Below, piece by piece: positions 29,860 through 42,680 of a DNA stretch of 64,000 nucleotides; position 1 is the first letter of the stretch, and every line of letters begins with the position of its first letter. Below the pieces are notes generated by a model. It made no database searches. It was not told where the DNA came from and saw nothing but the letters and a program-made list of their open reading frames with translations. The position numbers and the translations under genes are program-made. The DNA comes from Pyropia yezoensis (Eukaryota > Rhodophyta > Bangiophyceae > Bangiales > Bangiaceae), in the NCBI GenBank assembly GCA_009829735.1, contig CM020620.1:25084020-25148019 (forward strand). The letters are read 5' to 3'.

Positions 29860-31524
29860 GAGAGGGGGGATCTCCGTCTCAGGTGGCGCGGGAGGTGGGG
29901 GTGGGGCAGGTGAAGGTGGGTATCCCGTAGCAGGCGGCGGGGGAGGAGTGGACGGCATGGGGAGGGCGAATAGGGGATGACCCGTCCAGTGGGCTGTGGT
30001 GTGTGCCGGAGGTGAAATGAGATTGGGCCGGCCAGCAAGACCCGGACTGGACCATTTATAGTGAGAAACGGCCTGGTGCGACCAAGACGGCTCTGGCTCG
30101 ACCCACCAGAAGCACATCGCAGAAAAACTAACGTCAATGAATACGTAACCGCCAGCTTGATATTGAATCCAACTTCTTACAAACAATTTCTTACAATAAA
30201 ATCAATCATTGCCGCGGTTTTAAATTCACATGACATAGCATATATTCTTGGCATCAAAAACACACCGTCGCAGAAAACCTCTCACACGCCGTGAACGCGT
30301 CGGATGCAGAAACCTGATCATGGATTTCAAGAGAAATGCGGCACGTTTGTGCTGTTTAGATAGTCTATGCACTAATATATGGATGGATTGATGTGTAATC
30401 TTGGTTTCAGCTCGGCTGTGGCGACACTTGCAGGGCATGGCACAGGCTCTTCTCTAACAAAACCTTTCAGCAGGACAGGATGACTGCACCGTGGCCTTCA
30501 GCAGTTCATCGCGGGATGGGCGGAATCCATCTCATACTTGTAGTATGAGACACAAGAAGAAAAGAAACAAGAAATGCGTGTTCTTATAGCGTAAAGGATT
30601 AACAGATCGAAGCGGGAAACCCTTATATTTCAGGCATCTGCGAGCGTACTTCTGAAAAGTGCCACCACACAAAATTTCTTCAGTGAAAGTGCGCGCCCGG
30701 CTCGTGCAATCTCGAGAGCGAATATATGATGGGAAATGAGGATTATTCGCTACTACGAGTGTTCGCAGAAGTGCTAGCGCTCCTCTCCGCATCAGCGCTC
30801 TCTGAGATCGGGCGCTCGCTTACAGCAACAGACCAGTCGTATATCTATCCACGGCTCGATGGCCGTCCAATGCGCCCCCACAGTGTCCAGCCAATGGCTG
30901 ATTCGTGTGGTCACCCCGGCTCAGGATGGCGGTGTGCCTTGCACGAGAGACGATGAAACTTTCACAGGCCCACGCGTACCTCAGATTTCGGGCTCGTTTC
31001 CACCTCTGCCAAGCGCGGAGCGCGGTACTGAAACAGAATCCTGTCCACAGAGAGGCTCCGTCATGCGATGAGACGCTTTGCATGCCCACGTACACCTCCG
31101 TAATGAATTAATTGATGACTTAAGACATCTGATTATTGCGGAGTAGTTCGAAAGTCCCTAGATTAAATTCGTTCGGACGAAGTATGCTGGTACTCAGTGT
31201 GTAGCCGTTGAGCTCAGTTATGTGCGAATTTAACGGGCTCAACGATATGGACTTGATCTCTTTGCAATCTGTGGCAGGCTTTTCGTCTGGTTAGGGCGTA
31301 CCCACCAACGTGACTATCGGACAATTGGCTAAAATGTAACGTTACGGAGCGCATATTCTTGTAACGAAGCTACAGCCAATCAGATGAGCCCAGGGAGACC
31401 TTCGTCGGTCCGTAGACTATCGGAGTGACCAAAGCAGCGAGCTTTAGTCACATGGTTAGTCATCTGACTATTGGCGCGTTGTGATACGTGCGTCTAATTG
31501 GCTGAAAGCCGCAGTGGCTAGGTG
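29860..31524. other. Intergenic, no gene seen
   Basis: GC-balanced to AT-rich sequence with stops in all frames. ATTGG words occur near 31310-31510 as elsewhere in this region. Nothing else is recognisable. Confidence 0.5.
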
Positions 31525-31529
31525 TTCAG

Positions 31530-31997
31530 TGTGGCAATACTGACCCCCAGGTAGGGAGCAACACGTGCCATGCAAGGGGCGGCAGGCCACTAGCCTGACG
31601 CGTTCCTCCCCCTGCATTTGGGCCCATATTCCCTAAGTTTGGGATAGTTAGCTGAGTAGTAAATCCAACTTGGATTTGAGGGTTTTCTGCATTTATCGTC
31701 TTGAATTTTCGTGTGGCCCGGTGGGCAGGTGCTGGGGTGGGAGATTCTGAGTGGCGAGATTCTGAGGGAACCCTGGGGGGACAAGGGGAGGGACAGCGGG
31801 GCTTGGCCTTGCTTCCCCGTCCCGACCAAGAAACTGTTGGCCGACACACCATCTTCTTGTTTGTCAGTGGGGGGATTGCCCCACAACAGGGATAGAGTGT
31901 GTGCGACTTGCACTTCTTCCGGTTTCCCCGACACGGGAGGCAGCCCTTGCGCACCGGCACAACTTGGGTGTCGCGCGTGCGAGTGGTTTTTGCCGCA
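31530..31997 (+). mobile_element. Solo LTR of the gypsy copy 1 family
   Basis: The 468-bp sequence starts TGTGGCA and ends TGCCGCA, and matches the reverse complement of 15733-16201 along its whole length with scattered substitutions. It is flanked on both sides by TTCAG (31525-31529 and 31998-32002), a perfect 5-bp target site duplication. No primer binding site or internal region follows. Solo LTRs arise by recombination between the two LTRs of a full element. The terminal CA is mutated in its inverted repeat (TGCCACA to TGCCGCA). Confidence 0.97.
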
Positions 31998-32379
31998 TTC
32001 AGGACACTGGCTTGCGAGCGTATGGCTGAGAGCCTGCCAATCTCACGTCTTTATTCAAGAGGTGCAGTACTTGGTATGACAACAAATTAAGTACTAAGTA
32101 CGTATGTGTTCGACTATATGTGTAGTCGGGCCAAACGTGTCGGTGTGCACGAGAGGAACTTGGTGGCCAAACGAAACGCACAGCATACCCGGAACAAGGT
32201 GCAGATGAGGAGGTTCTCGGGATCTGACATGTGTACCGACGATTTACGAAGGGCGTTATAACGTAGGCCACGGCGTTGAGCGAGTTCTTCTGCATCACGT
32301 TGCCTATGAACCTTCTTCCTCAGATGATGGCAAAGCTAGAGCCCTGTAAGACCCTCTGTGCCATATTTTTGAGCCTTGT

Positions 32380-35300
32380 ATGGGACAGAATTTGGAAAAC
32401 TGCAGTACAGTATTTCAGCACGTTAGGATATAAGTGCCCGCGTACCGGCTAGTGGGGTTGTGCGTCATGCCCATCTTTTGCCAGGGCTTCTTGGGTGAGC
32501 GCAATCACGCGCCTTTTCGGCACCCTTGCGACCTGTTACCGCGACCTCGGAGCGCCTTCGCAGGCCCCCATACTTTGTTTGTTTAATACCCGTTCGTGAA
32601 AAGAGCCGTCCGCGTGACTCGTTGAAATGCACTTCTTTTCAGTCCCTTGCGAGGGGAAGGCTCCTAATGTGGTCTCTTACGCCACTGACTCGTTCCAAAT
32701 GAAGAAACTCCAGCTCGTTCAGTTCACATGAAGAAACCCCTGCTCGTTCAGTTCTTATTGTGAACTCTTCATCGCGCCCAAATCACGCTTGGAGACTCGG
32801 GACGAGTCTGCGCGTATCACGCCGTATTTGCACCTTAGTGGCGCCCAACACGCGCCCTTCAAAAAAACCCTTAGGCGCTTTGCACAGCTCCAGCGTCGGC
32901 ATAGAAGGGAATTTGATCGAGCACGTATCTTGAGAATCGCATCGAGATCGAATCATCTACCGCGTTGTTTTTTTCAGAACGTGCTTCAGTGTGTTCTTAA
33001 AAAAAGGCTCAACGAGAGTTCGCACTGCATCTCTTTTTAGGAACTGAGGACCATTAACTCCGCGTTAACAGGCTTCACGAAAACTTCTAGTCATGTTGAC
33101 GAGGTTCGAGTAGGCCAGTACAAGGAGAGCGTCTGACCGTAGGGCAGCGTAGCTCGAAGATGGTACTGAAGCGCTTTTCGACACCGCCGAAAGGAGCGCA
33201 TGCATACCCGGCTGTAATTATGAACTGTACAAGCATTTTCGTTATGAGCAAAAGAATTGTGCGCATATTCAGCTTCGAGCCAGTATGCTCTCAAGCCCTC
33301 GTTAGCCCCGGCCATCGCGGGGCGTCGCGCAGTCCTTCTTTTTGGGAGGAGAGACACTGAACGTGAGTTCAGGAAGATTTCTTACAGATGCAAATGCGCT
33401 TCATTTACATCATCCACGGGCCTGTGACGAGGCAGAATCGAAAGCTCGGTAATATTTGGGTGCATTGGTGACGGAATAATATGATCTACGATCAGTCTCG
33501 TTTTGGGATACATTGAAGTTAGCACGTGGTAGCCGAATGTTGACTGAAACAGGCCCGGATAGGGTATTCGGGACAGACTCACCCTCCGATGTGCCACGAT
33601 TGGCCGGAATCGTACATGCACTCGAAATTCTGAAGGTACATAGAGCGCTGCCAACATTTCCGGGCATCGACCTGCTATTAGTAAAGAAGTCCTCAGATTC
33701 TGAGAACCGATAGTTGGGGCACGGTGCAGTCGTCCAAACGGGAATATGGTTGGTATTTCAAGCAGCGGATCGCAGCTCGTATCTACTGTGGTGTATTGAA
33801 TTATGAGACAATGGCTGTGAACATGTCCCATTCTCGGTCTTTCAGGACAACAGTCAGCAAGCAGTCACTAAAAGAGCTCGAAAGTGCATACGACCAATAT
33901 CGTGGTCGAGTTTGTTGAGGCCAACGAGTGAAAATGTGAGACGACAACTCGAGTGAAGAATCCATCGTTATTAAGCACTGCTTTATCTTCATGCCCCACA
34001 CGTAAGGTTCAACAATGTCGTTCTGAAGTGTTCAGGGTATGACTGGGTGTGTGATGGATACAGGTAAAACATCAATTTTACATTTCTTACGATAAAGCTG
34101 ATCTTGTTCTATTTGGCCGGATGTTAATAATAAGCAGTTAATGATTATACCTTTGACTACGGCCACAAAGGAAATAGGTACAAAAAATACGAACCGATCT
34201 TTACTCACGATCAAGACATAGGAAAGCGGCTAATTATTCGCGCGTGTTATCTCAACAATCAGAAATGTGCTTTCTCTACGCTGTTTACGAAGTTGGAGCA
34301 CGCTGGACATACTTTAAGTAGCTCCAGAACATAAAAAAAGGACGCCTTGCGAGAAATTGCATGGACTCGCTTGTGTAATGTCGTCCACATGCGAGTGAGT
34401 GTCTTCTCAGTGCTCCAAGCACTAATATTTGCACGCTTCACAGAACGATTCGTGGTGCTCCTGTCCATATTTGCAAACTCGGCGCTCATTGCAACCTTTG
34501 GCGCGACCCATGAACGGCACTGGAGGGGTCTCTCGTGCCTGTGACACGCTCGGAGGGCTTGCGGTCGATGTGTCTGACAATGGATCCACTGGAGGTCAGA
34601 GCGGTCTCGCGGTCCTCAATGTCCGTAATGACCACGTTTGTGGACCACCTCGCAAGCCGTGTCGCGCATGCTAGTGGACTTGCGAAGTGCTTCATGTGGT
34701 TCCTGATGCAAGTCCCGGTTTGACAATTGTGTGACCTCACGACCCCTGAGCGCACTCTTTGTTTTTAGAGTTTCGAAAGGGACAGGCGAGTCGACATCTT
34801 TCCGTGATACCAGGCCTAGACTTTCAGTGCACTACCAGAAACGAAACTGCTCAAAATCATTGACGCCCATTTGCTCAGCAACGAAATATATCGAGGAATT
34901 CAAGAACACCGTTTGTAAACCATGTCTATGGCATCAACACGCAAAAGTAATACTCCACACTATGCTGGACAGTAGTCTCCCGAATAGATGGACTCTTTTC
35001 GGGAATCTTGAATCACTCCTTGATTCAGTCGGCCATCGCCCCAAGCGGAATAGCTCGTCAGACTGATTCTCGGAACAGTTTTATGAACAGCAATGAGAAT
35101 ACGTTCGCTATGAGTTAGGGGATTCTTCTAAAAATAGTCCTGGCATGGATGTCGTTGTCTCTTCCACTCGCCCATTTACCCTGTTGGGAGCGCGAGCATC
35201 CGCTCTCAGATGGACAGGAAGGAGTAGTGACGGGGGGATAGGAGCCGCGTGGTCACCGATAGCTTGCGACCGAGAGCTCCGTGGAAGCGGGAGTGCGGGT

Positions 35301-36680
35301 AGCACAAACGGGAAGTGCGTGAAGCGCCCTCTCCCCTCCGCCACGTGGTTGAGGTGTCCCGGAAGCCGCTGCCAGCTGCGGAGTCCACACTTTTTGGCAC
35401 AAGCGGCGGACTGCCGTTGGGAGAGGCGGCGAGTGATTGTGCTGGGGGTGGTCGACGAGGTGTCAAGACCGGTGCCCGCTGACGTGGAGACCCACTGCTT
35501 GCTCGAATGAGATGGCGGGTGAATATTGACGTCGAGAAGGCAAGTCAAGCGCTGGAGCCAGCACTGAAAGGGGCTTATTCTGTCAACCGGACGTGTCGTA
35601 AGGACATTGTATGGCTGTTCTTCCAAACATTGGCCGATCGGGACAAGAACAGCACTGCGTGAACAACTGTGTCAGCCAATCGCGTGCTGGTAGCTGAGGG
35701 CGAGCCAATCGCGTGCTCTAGGGGCCCGAGCGCCCGACGCTGATGATTGGCTGCTGCCACAGTGGGCCTTGTACCGATCTCTGATTGGTCAAAACATTGT
35801 TACATTCTCTTCTGGTATCGCCGGAGATTTCGCCCACCTCGGCTAGTTCCTCTCCAAATCAGTTGGCCAGCTTGCCTCGGTTGCCTGTTCCACTGGGGTT
35901 CTCCCCTGCATGTGCGCTGAGTCCCGGGAAAGTCGCAGATCCTAGTTTTTGCACAACAATGGAGGCAGGTGCGGGGCTCTCATTGGTCAGAGAGTCCTCC
36001 TGTGAGGCATGTCATTGGTCAGTGCACTTTACGCCCGGTGTCCAGGTGTGGTCTGCTGTGGCATGCTTGGAGGCGCACAGCTTCTGCAACACGCTGAGGA
36101 GAGCTCGTTGATATATCAGAGAAAGTAGCCCGCGTACGTATGGTACAATCCACAGTACCGCTCCGGTCTGCTGAAGCCTGCTGGGACCGCGCACGCATAA
36201 CAAGTCTGACACTTTAGTCGCTCCTGTGGGGAGGATCCTCTGCTCGGATAGTGGTCCGGCACAGTCTTGGAAAGTGGATCGGAGAGTGGTCGCACGCACA
36301 GCCCACAAATCGACAGAAACGCACGCGGTTCGAGCTGCTCCTGTCTCCTGGTCATAAAACTGAGCCAATAAGCGAGTTAAATCCATGCGTACTTGAGTGG
36401 AATGCTGCTTTGACCAGCTGGGTTTTTTTTTCGGGCTCATCGTTCTTCAGCAGCGAAACGAATACGGCCGCTCAGCGCAATCTTAATGTTTGATTATTCA
36501 TCTTGCTTCATACTGGTTTTGACCGGCTTTTTTTTGTTGAAGTGATAGGCTGTCGACAGCAGCTTTCGCGTGAACGGCGGAAGCTGGTGCTCACAACCAA
36601 AAAGCGTGTGTGGCACCCTCCTATATAGCTTTGCGTTGCAGCTCAAATTTACTCGCGCGCGGGGCAGAGGGACTCCAAAG
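32380..36680. repeat. Copy II of the long diverged repeat, no gene
   Basis: Collinear with 18060-22000: 32480-32900 with 18100-18530, 33520-33680 with 18770-18960, 34360-34900 with 20755-21360. It also contains CCAAT-type words, including the near-tandem pair at about 35672-35720 (GCCAATCGCGTGCT twice). No open frame exceeds about 170 codons and none is convincing. Copy II lacks the perfect palindrome that copy I has at the corresponding point. Confidence 0.7.
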
Positions 36681-39600
36681 CGCCTATTGAGCGCCCCCGA
36701 GATCAATCGTTGCGCTCCGGAAGCTCCCTCGTAGCCCCCCTAATATCAATATTGAATATGCTTTGAAACGGTAGTCCCTCTGAAAGGTCATCATGGCATT
36801 CTCCATTGTCGCTTCCCAGCTCTCAATCACGTTTTGGTGCCTTGCTGACCCAGGGATGGCAGCGATAGAATGTACATACAGTTCTTTTCTGGTAAATTAA
36901 CGAGTTTGTCTTAACTGAAGCTGGCCGCGGCCACGTGTTCTCCGGGACAGAAATGCTCGGCAAAAATTCCACCACCCTAGGCTTCTGGAGTTTGTTGTTG
37001 TCCTAAGCACGTCTACTCTCTTTCTGGACAATGAGAATGCCACTTACTGCGGCTCATTGAACTTTATTCTATGGACACAAGTGCAATAGCGCATGAATTG
37101 CGCGCTGGTATCTCACAGCGGACCAATAGCGTGCTGTGGCGCTGACTTTTCCTTAATAATGCGCCAATTGGCTGCAGTTGCAGCGGGTCTTGCATGTACT
37201 GAATGCAGGCTGGTGCGAACGCTGTTGTTTGGTCTCACGATCATGGCGGCATCTCCTCTATCTCAGCCCGTTCCGCCCAAGAAGGGGGAGAGATCGAAGC
37301 AGGTGTCTGTTGATGCCTGTTGCCTCTTCAAAGTGCTTAGACATCTCGAGTGATTCCCTAATCGCAATAGCTCTAGGACAGCGCGGAGCAGTCAGTGGTC
37401 AGACCAGGGCCATCTGAGGTATGGCATTAGCACGTTTTTGTTATTGCCACAGAAGACAACATTTAGGGAGCTGCTATGCTGTGTACGCTGGGCCTAACAC
37501 TTGCCGCAGGATTCGCACAACATGGCGCAAGCAGTGGCGCGCGTTGCTACAGTGGATGGTACCGTCAAAATCGATGCAATAGAGACACCAATAGAACCAA
37601 TCATAGTTTTCATTGTTAGAAAAATCCAATAAAGTCTCCCGCAACTCCAAACAAGTTTTTCAGCACCGACGAAACTCCCGCCCCCCTCCGGACCCCCTTA
37701 TGATTTTCTCCCACAATATTCACCAATGAACTGAGCGCATGCTGCTGGTCATGGCCCTGCAGCGGTAGACACCCAGTGAAGTGGCCACAGCACCGGCACA
37801 CGCTACTCCTATTTTCGCGCATCTGCTGTCATGGTTGTCTTCTCCACACTTCGAAGGCTACGTGGACCTTCCGAAAGAAACGAAAGAAGTGAGTTTCAGT
37901 CGCTTACGCTGATGCTGTCGTCACAATCTCCAACGCCAGCGCCACTCCAATGGCTTGCACTCACCATTGTTAGCCGCGCGCGCTGCCAGGAAGCGCCGAG
38001 CACACCCAACATCAGAAAGGAGGCGGATCGGACTAACCGGCGAGGTAGTCCAGCGGTCTCCCTTGGTCGATCCCGACGGCAACAGAAGCGCACGAACAGC
38101 CGGCGGAACCAATGGCGGGCTGGTGCCCAAGAACAGCCAATCATGCATTCTGATGGTCCTGCTCACTGGCTTCTGATGTCACGAATCTGGACCCCAGCGC
38201 TGATTGGCGTGCATGCCGTTCTGCCCCCCCGAGATCTGGTCGTTTTCTGCGCAATCTCACGGTGCTCTCGGCCAGACCAGTTGTCCAGCTGCACATCGAC
38301 AACTGCCCAGAGGGACAATTCCTGATTCCGCATCGATTCGCTCGAAAGCCTCTTTGATCGCACTGCTCGCAAACAAAAGCCCCTCGTACAAAGCAGTTAT
38401 TTGTCAGAGCTGCAACATATAAGGCATGCTATTGGTAAATTGCTGTTGCTCCTGTCTCCGTCCGGATCGTCCAAAAATGGGACGTCTGCGATGCATACAC
38501 TGTGCAAGACATGGCCATAAACTGTGACAGTAGAACTAAGGCCTGCATGCGAGCTCTGATTCTTCTTTTGTATATTGCACGTCCGCCAAAAAGTATTCAT
38601 GCCGAGAATGACCTGGAAGACCTCCCCCCCCTAATGCCTCGCCATCCGCAGGCCAGGCGAAACTTGGTTTTGGTCTGCAGACTGCGTCCCATTCTTGATA
38701 CACATGAGTGGGCCCGCTTGACTAATTTTCGTTCTGTGCGCCCCTGTGGGGGGACCACTGTGAATAGGACCAGCGCCGAGACAGATCTTTTGAGAAACTG
38801 TTAATCCTCGGGCATTGAGCCACCGAGGCGTTTAATAATCCGTACTTGGACGGGGGAGGGTTCGAATAGGGCTGGCCTGCCCCAACACGGGGACCGGTTC
38901 TTTTCAGGTACTTTTACGGCTCCCTTGGTTAACTTGGAGGGAGTTTTTTTTGTCAAGGGAGGGCTCGGGGGCCTGGTGGCTGGCAGGGGTGCTTCTGATT
39001 TGTGAGACGGCAAGCGGGGGTCCTTACGGGATCATCTGCTGATGGCGTGGCTCTAAGAAACGTTCCAACAGGCAGGAAAGCAGGTCCACTGGAAGACCGT
39101 CAGAGGGGCATGATCCCATTACCACGGGCGGCCAGTACTCATGGGATCTTTTCTCGGCTCGTGATACGCGGAGTTCGAAAACTCAAGCGTAGCACGACCC
39201 TGTCGGCTCGGATTCTGTTGTGTTTTTGCTCCTAGAACCGATGCCTCCCGGGCGCCTCCGCCACTAGAACCATGGATGCGTCGCCGAAGTCCCGCAGGCC
39301 CTCCGGGCGGTCCCCAGGGTGGAGCGGGTGAGGGGCTGACAAGCATCTTTGCAGCCTGCTGATGCGACGGAAGGTCAGGCGGTGCTCTCGGGCAAGCCCA
39401 AGCCAATGGCATGCACTCTTGCCAGCGCCCGTGCACCACCTGGCTCTGGAATGTCCCCAGGAGTCGTGACAACAGAGAGGCCCAGCGCAGGATCCCGTGC
39501 TACCTTCGGTCGTTAAGCACGCAGAAGAGCTATCAGAGAAGGGAATCAGTAACGCGGGAATATAAAGTGCGGTACATTCTCGTATATTGACCTGTTCTTC

Positions 39601-40820
39601 ATGCGCTGGATACTCTTGCAGTACTCATACTCTTGCCAAAGCATATTGCAGTTCCCCCAAGTGTGTCTCATGGAGACAAGAGCAACAGCGTGACAACGAG
39701 GCCATGAGCCAATCACGTGCTGGAAGCTCGCAGTGGACCAATAGCGTGCTGTGTGGCTTGCTGTGGAACAACGAAAAAGAAGATATCGACGAGTCGGAAT
39801 CGAACCCGGGCCCTTGAGAAGTAAGCGGAAAGACGCGCTCAAACCACTAGGCAACCGGGCGAAATCCCTGACATCTCGAGCCAGATTTAGGGTTTTCACC
39901 CCATCTCATTACGAGTACCTACCTTTTAGGTAAGCCGATCGGTGATTCTGTATTATGCTACACTTTCCATTTGATCAGGCGATGATTGGCTGCAGTCGCG
40001 GCGGATCTGGTACCGAAGGCTGGTTGGTCAGACAGCTGTTGTTTTCGCTCACGATCTCGACGGATTTCCCTCTATCTCAGCCCGATCCACTCAAGAGCAC
40101 TGGGAGAGGTCGCAGCTGGTTCCTGGGATGCCTGTTCCCTCTTCGATGTGGGCAGAAATCTCGAGAAATTCTCGGATCGCACTGTTTCCACACTAACGCG
40201 GAGCACTCATTGGCCAGTGGTGCTCCATCTGAGGCATGCCATTGGCCTGCTGTGGGTCTGTTGTTGTTATTGTCGCCATGAGACAAAATTCGGGGTACTG
40301 TGATACAACTGGCTAGTAAGCTAGTGAATACTTATGACTTCATTCACGGGCCCCACTACGCTTGGCGAGATGTCGGCTGGCTCACAGTAGATAATCGTGA
40401 CCCAGCCACGACTCCCAATACCATACGCTGGACAAGAACTGGTAAGCTTGACAACCCATGGTCCGGATGCCTTTGAAAAGCCATTTTTGTTTTTTGGTTT
40501 ATATTGCTGAATTCTGAATTCTGTCCTGGGGCGCCGAGACGAACTCTCTTAGAGGACTTCTCAGCCAATCAGATATGTCGCTCGGACCGACTCCTGGGCC
40601 GATATGCCCCCACAGGCTGGAATCGCCTCTACTTTTCTTCACATCATCGGGGCAACAAGTGGTTTTGCCAAGAGCTCCGCGTAGAGTGCTCCTGACAGTG
40701 AGAAACATCAAGCTTCTGAGAAGAAATAGTGAGAACCAGTTGCGGCGCTTCGCCCGGCATAAATACGACCAGATGATTAGGTTGTCAGGCCCGTTCGCGG
40801 AATCCCATCGCAGATGATGC
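36680..40820. repeat. Copy III (and partial copies) of the long diverged repeat, no gene
   Basis: 36680-36790 repeats the start landmark (GAACGGTAGTCC-like). 37190-37460 and 40020-40300 each resemble 20240-20560 (GCTGTTGTTT, TCTATCTCAGCCCG, CATCTGAGGCATG). 40560-40700 resembles 18790-18950. At least two partial units are therefore packed here. A tRNA-like relic lies at 39791-39861. No protein-coding gene was seen. Confidence 0.6.
39791..39861 (-). tRNA. tRNA-like relic (pseudo-tRNA or SINE head)
   Basis: On the minus strand there is a perfect B box GGTTCGATTCC and, about 40 nt upstream, an A-box-like TTGCCTAGTGG (one mismatch to TRGCNNAGYNGG). A D-arm-like and anticodon-arm-like sequence lie between them. 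The acceptor and T stems do not pair well, so a functional tRNA is unlikely. It is more likely a decayed tRNA gene or the promoter head of a tRNA-derived SINE. Confidence 0.45.
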
Positions 40821-40897
40821 GCCCCGGGATTCGACGATCCTATTGGCTGGTGTCTAGCGGCGGGGCCCCGCGGTGCATCCCGGCACCTCAACATTTA

Positions 40898-41012
40898 GTG
40901 CTTCCTGTCAAAAATGGATGTTGACGGTACGTGAAGGTGATGAAAATCGCTGTCTGGACCAATGGATCGGCTCCTTCACGTACCGTCAACGTCCATTTTT
41001 TACAGGAAGCAC
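40898..41012. mobile_element. Foldback (MITE-like) element, copy 1, 115 bp
   Basis: Arms of about 40 bp start with GTGCTTCCTGT and contain TTGACGGTACGTGAAGG. They are near-perfect reverse complements around a loop with ATCGCTGTCTGGACC. A second copy of identical length lies at 41234-41348. It has no coding capacity, so it is a non-autonomous element. No clear target duplication was found. Confidence 0.85.
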
Positions 41013-41233
41013 AGTACGCGGCGTCGCCGCGTATGTTGACTCCCCGGGGCCCGCCGCGCTACACTGCAGTAAATGCCTTCGAGCATAGTTAGAGTCATTC
41101 CAGTTCTTTCCATACCATCCAATTACGCATGAATGAGTCGTCATTTAGAGTGTCTTGGCCGCTCAAGGTCGGCGGCAGCATCCGTGAATGCTTGTCCCAC
41201 GCCCACTTGTGAGGCACCCAGCATACTCCCAGA

Positions 41234-41348
41234 GTGCTTCCTGTAAAAAATGGTTGTTGACGGTACGTGAAGGTGATGAAAATCGCTGTCTGGACCAATG
41301 GATCCCTCACCTCACGTCCCTTCAACATCCACCATTTACAGGAAGCAC
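41234..41348. mobile_element. Foldback (MITE-like) element, copy 2, 115 bp
   Basis: Same termini, loop and length as 40898-41012, and the left half and loop are almost identical. The right arm is more diverged (CCTCACCTCACGTCCC), so the hairpin is weaker. The two lie 221 bp apart in the same orientation. Confidence 0.85.
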
Positions 41349-42680
41349 GGTAACCCACCCATCAGGCACCAGTGACCGTAAAATGGACGTTCGCTTCTGC
41401 GGGTGATCCCCAGGCCTGCGTCTCGCTTTTCATTGTCGCGCGCGCGGGGGGGGCACCTGCTCCACCTTGGTGCGTCGCGTGCGCCCCTGCCGTGCGCACG
41501 CGTACCGTGCGGGCTGGGCCCCCACCCGGGACGACCGTCTACACCCCGCTAGCGTTTGGACGCTGCAAGTGGTGACGGTGGTGGTGGAGGTGGCGGCAGT
41601 TACGTGTGCGCCTTGGCCGCGAAAGAGGGCAGCAGTCGTTGTTGGTCAGTCAGTGCGAATAATTGCCCATTTTCCACGTCACCAACTTAGTGGACAATCA
41701 TTCTGCTTGTCTTCTCTGGGTGGTTAACTACTCCTTGTCCACGGGAGCGCGCACGCATCCTGTATCAGCTGTGGGCCCTGAGGATGCGCTGCGAGCGATC
41801 TGCGAAGTGCTTCTGCGAACGGGCCTCAAGCAGCGGTTTAGCTAATGCGGTGCCCGTATTTCTCAGAAGTTGACTCTACGTCTCAGTCTCAGGCCACCAG
41901 GACAGAATTCAGCAAGCAGCAATACGAAGCGGATCTGCGAACCGGCCTCATCCTGTGAGACGTTGTCTATGTAGAACAAGTTGGTTCATTGTGGAGTGTG
42001 AAGCCCCGTGGCGACCTGGTAACTCCACGTGGCAAGTGCAACCGTACCCTGAGCGCTCGAGCGTGTGAAGTTCTCAAGAGTTAAACGAAGAATCTATTGC
42101 CTTCAACGCGAGGGCGGCGTCGGCTTCCCTCCTCCAGTCTCTCTGCCGCCCCGCCTGCGACCATGACCGCCGTGGAGGCAACGGCTGCGGCCAAGACCAA
42201 GGCGTTTGTCGCCGTTTCTCGGCTTGCGCAGCTAGGGGGGGTGACGGCGGCGGCAGCGACGGCGGAGGCGGCTGCGTCGGCCGCCGCCTGACGGGTGGCA
42301 TTGCTAATAAGGCGCGGGGTTTCGCGTCGACTGCCATCGGCCGGGCGTTCCAGTGCAGCAACGAGCTCGAACACAGCGCCGCCTGTTTCACAAGTCAAAT
42401 GGCCGCCGGCTCGCCCAACCGAAGGACGGGGCAGCTCAGGCGGAGGGGGACGGAAAAAGAGGGCAGCGCACGATGGCAGGTAACTCCATTGTTCAAACTT
42501 AGCTTAGTGTGTGCCTGGGCTGGGAGGAATTGAGTCAAGAACATGTACCCTGGGAAGTGCTGACTTCCCCGCCAATGAAAATATTGCAATCCACTTCCCG
42601 TCGCGGGGGTGTGAAGAAAAGAGTTGTTCTGGATCAAGTAAAGCAACCTATGGTCTTCCGCTGGTACTTCTCAAGCGGTC
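41349..42680. other. Upstream region of the peptidase gene, no gene assigned
   Basis: The GC content rises again from about 42100. Short Ala-rich frames overlap at 42081-42398 (minus, with a hydrophobic NALVLAAAVASTAVMVAGG stretch) and 42159-42291 (plus), but neither is supported by a motif. The promoter and possibly a targeting exon of the peptidase gene at 42681 would lie here. Confidence 0.35.

Noticed and set aside
38800-38890. Second tRNA-like B box (GGTTCGAATAG)
   Set aside because: The B box is imperfect, no A box lies at proper spacing, and no cloverleaf can be drawn.
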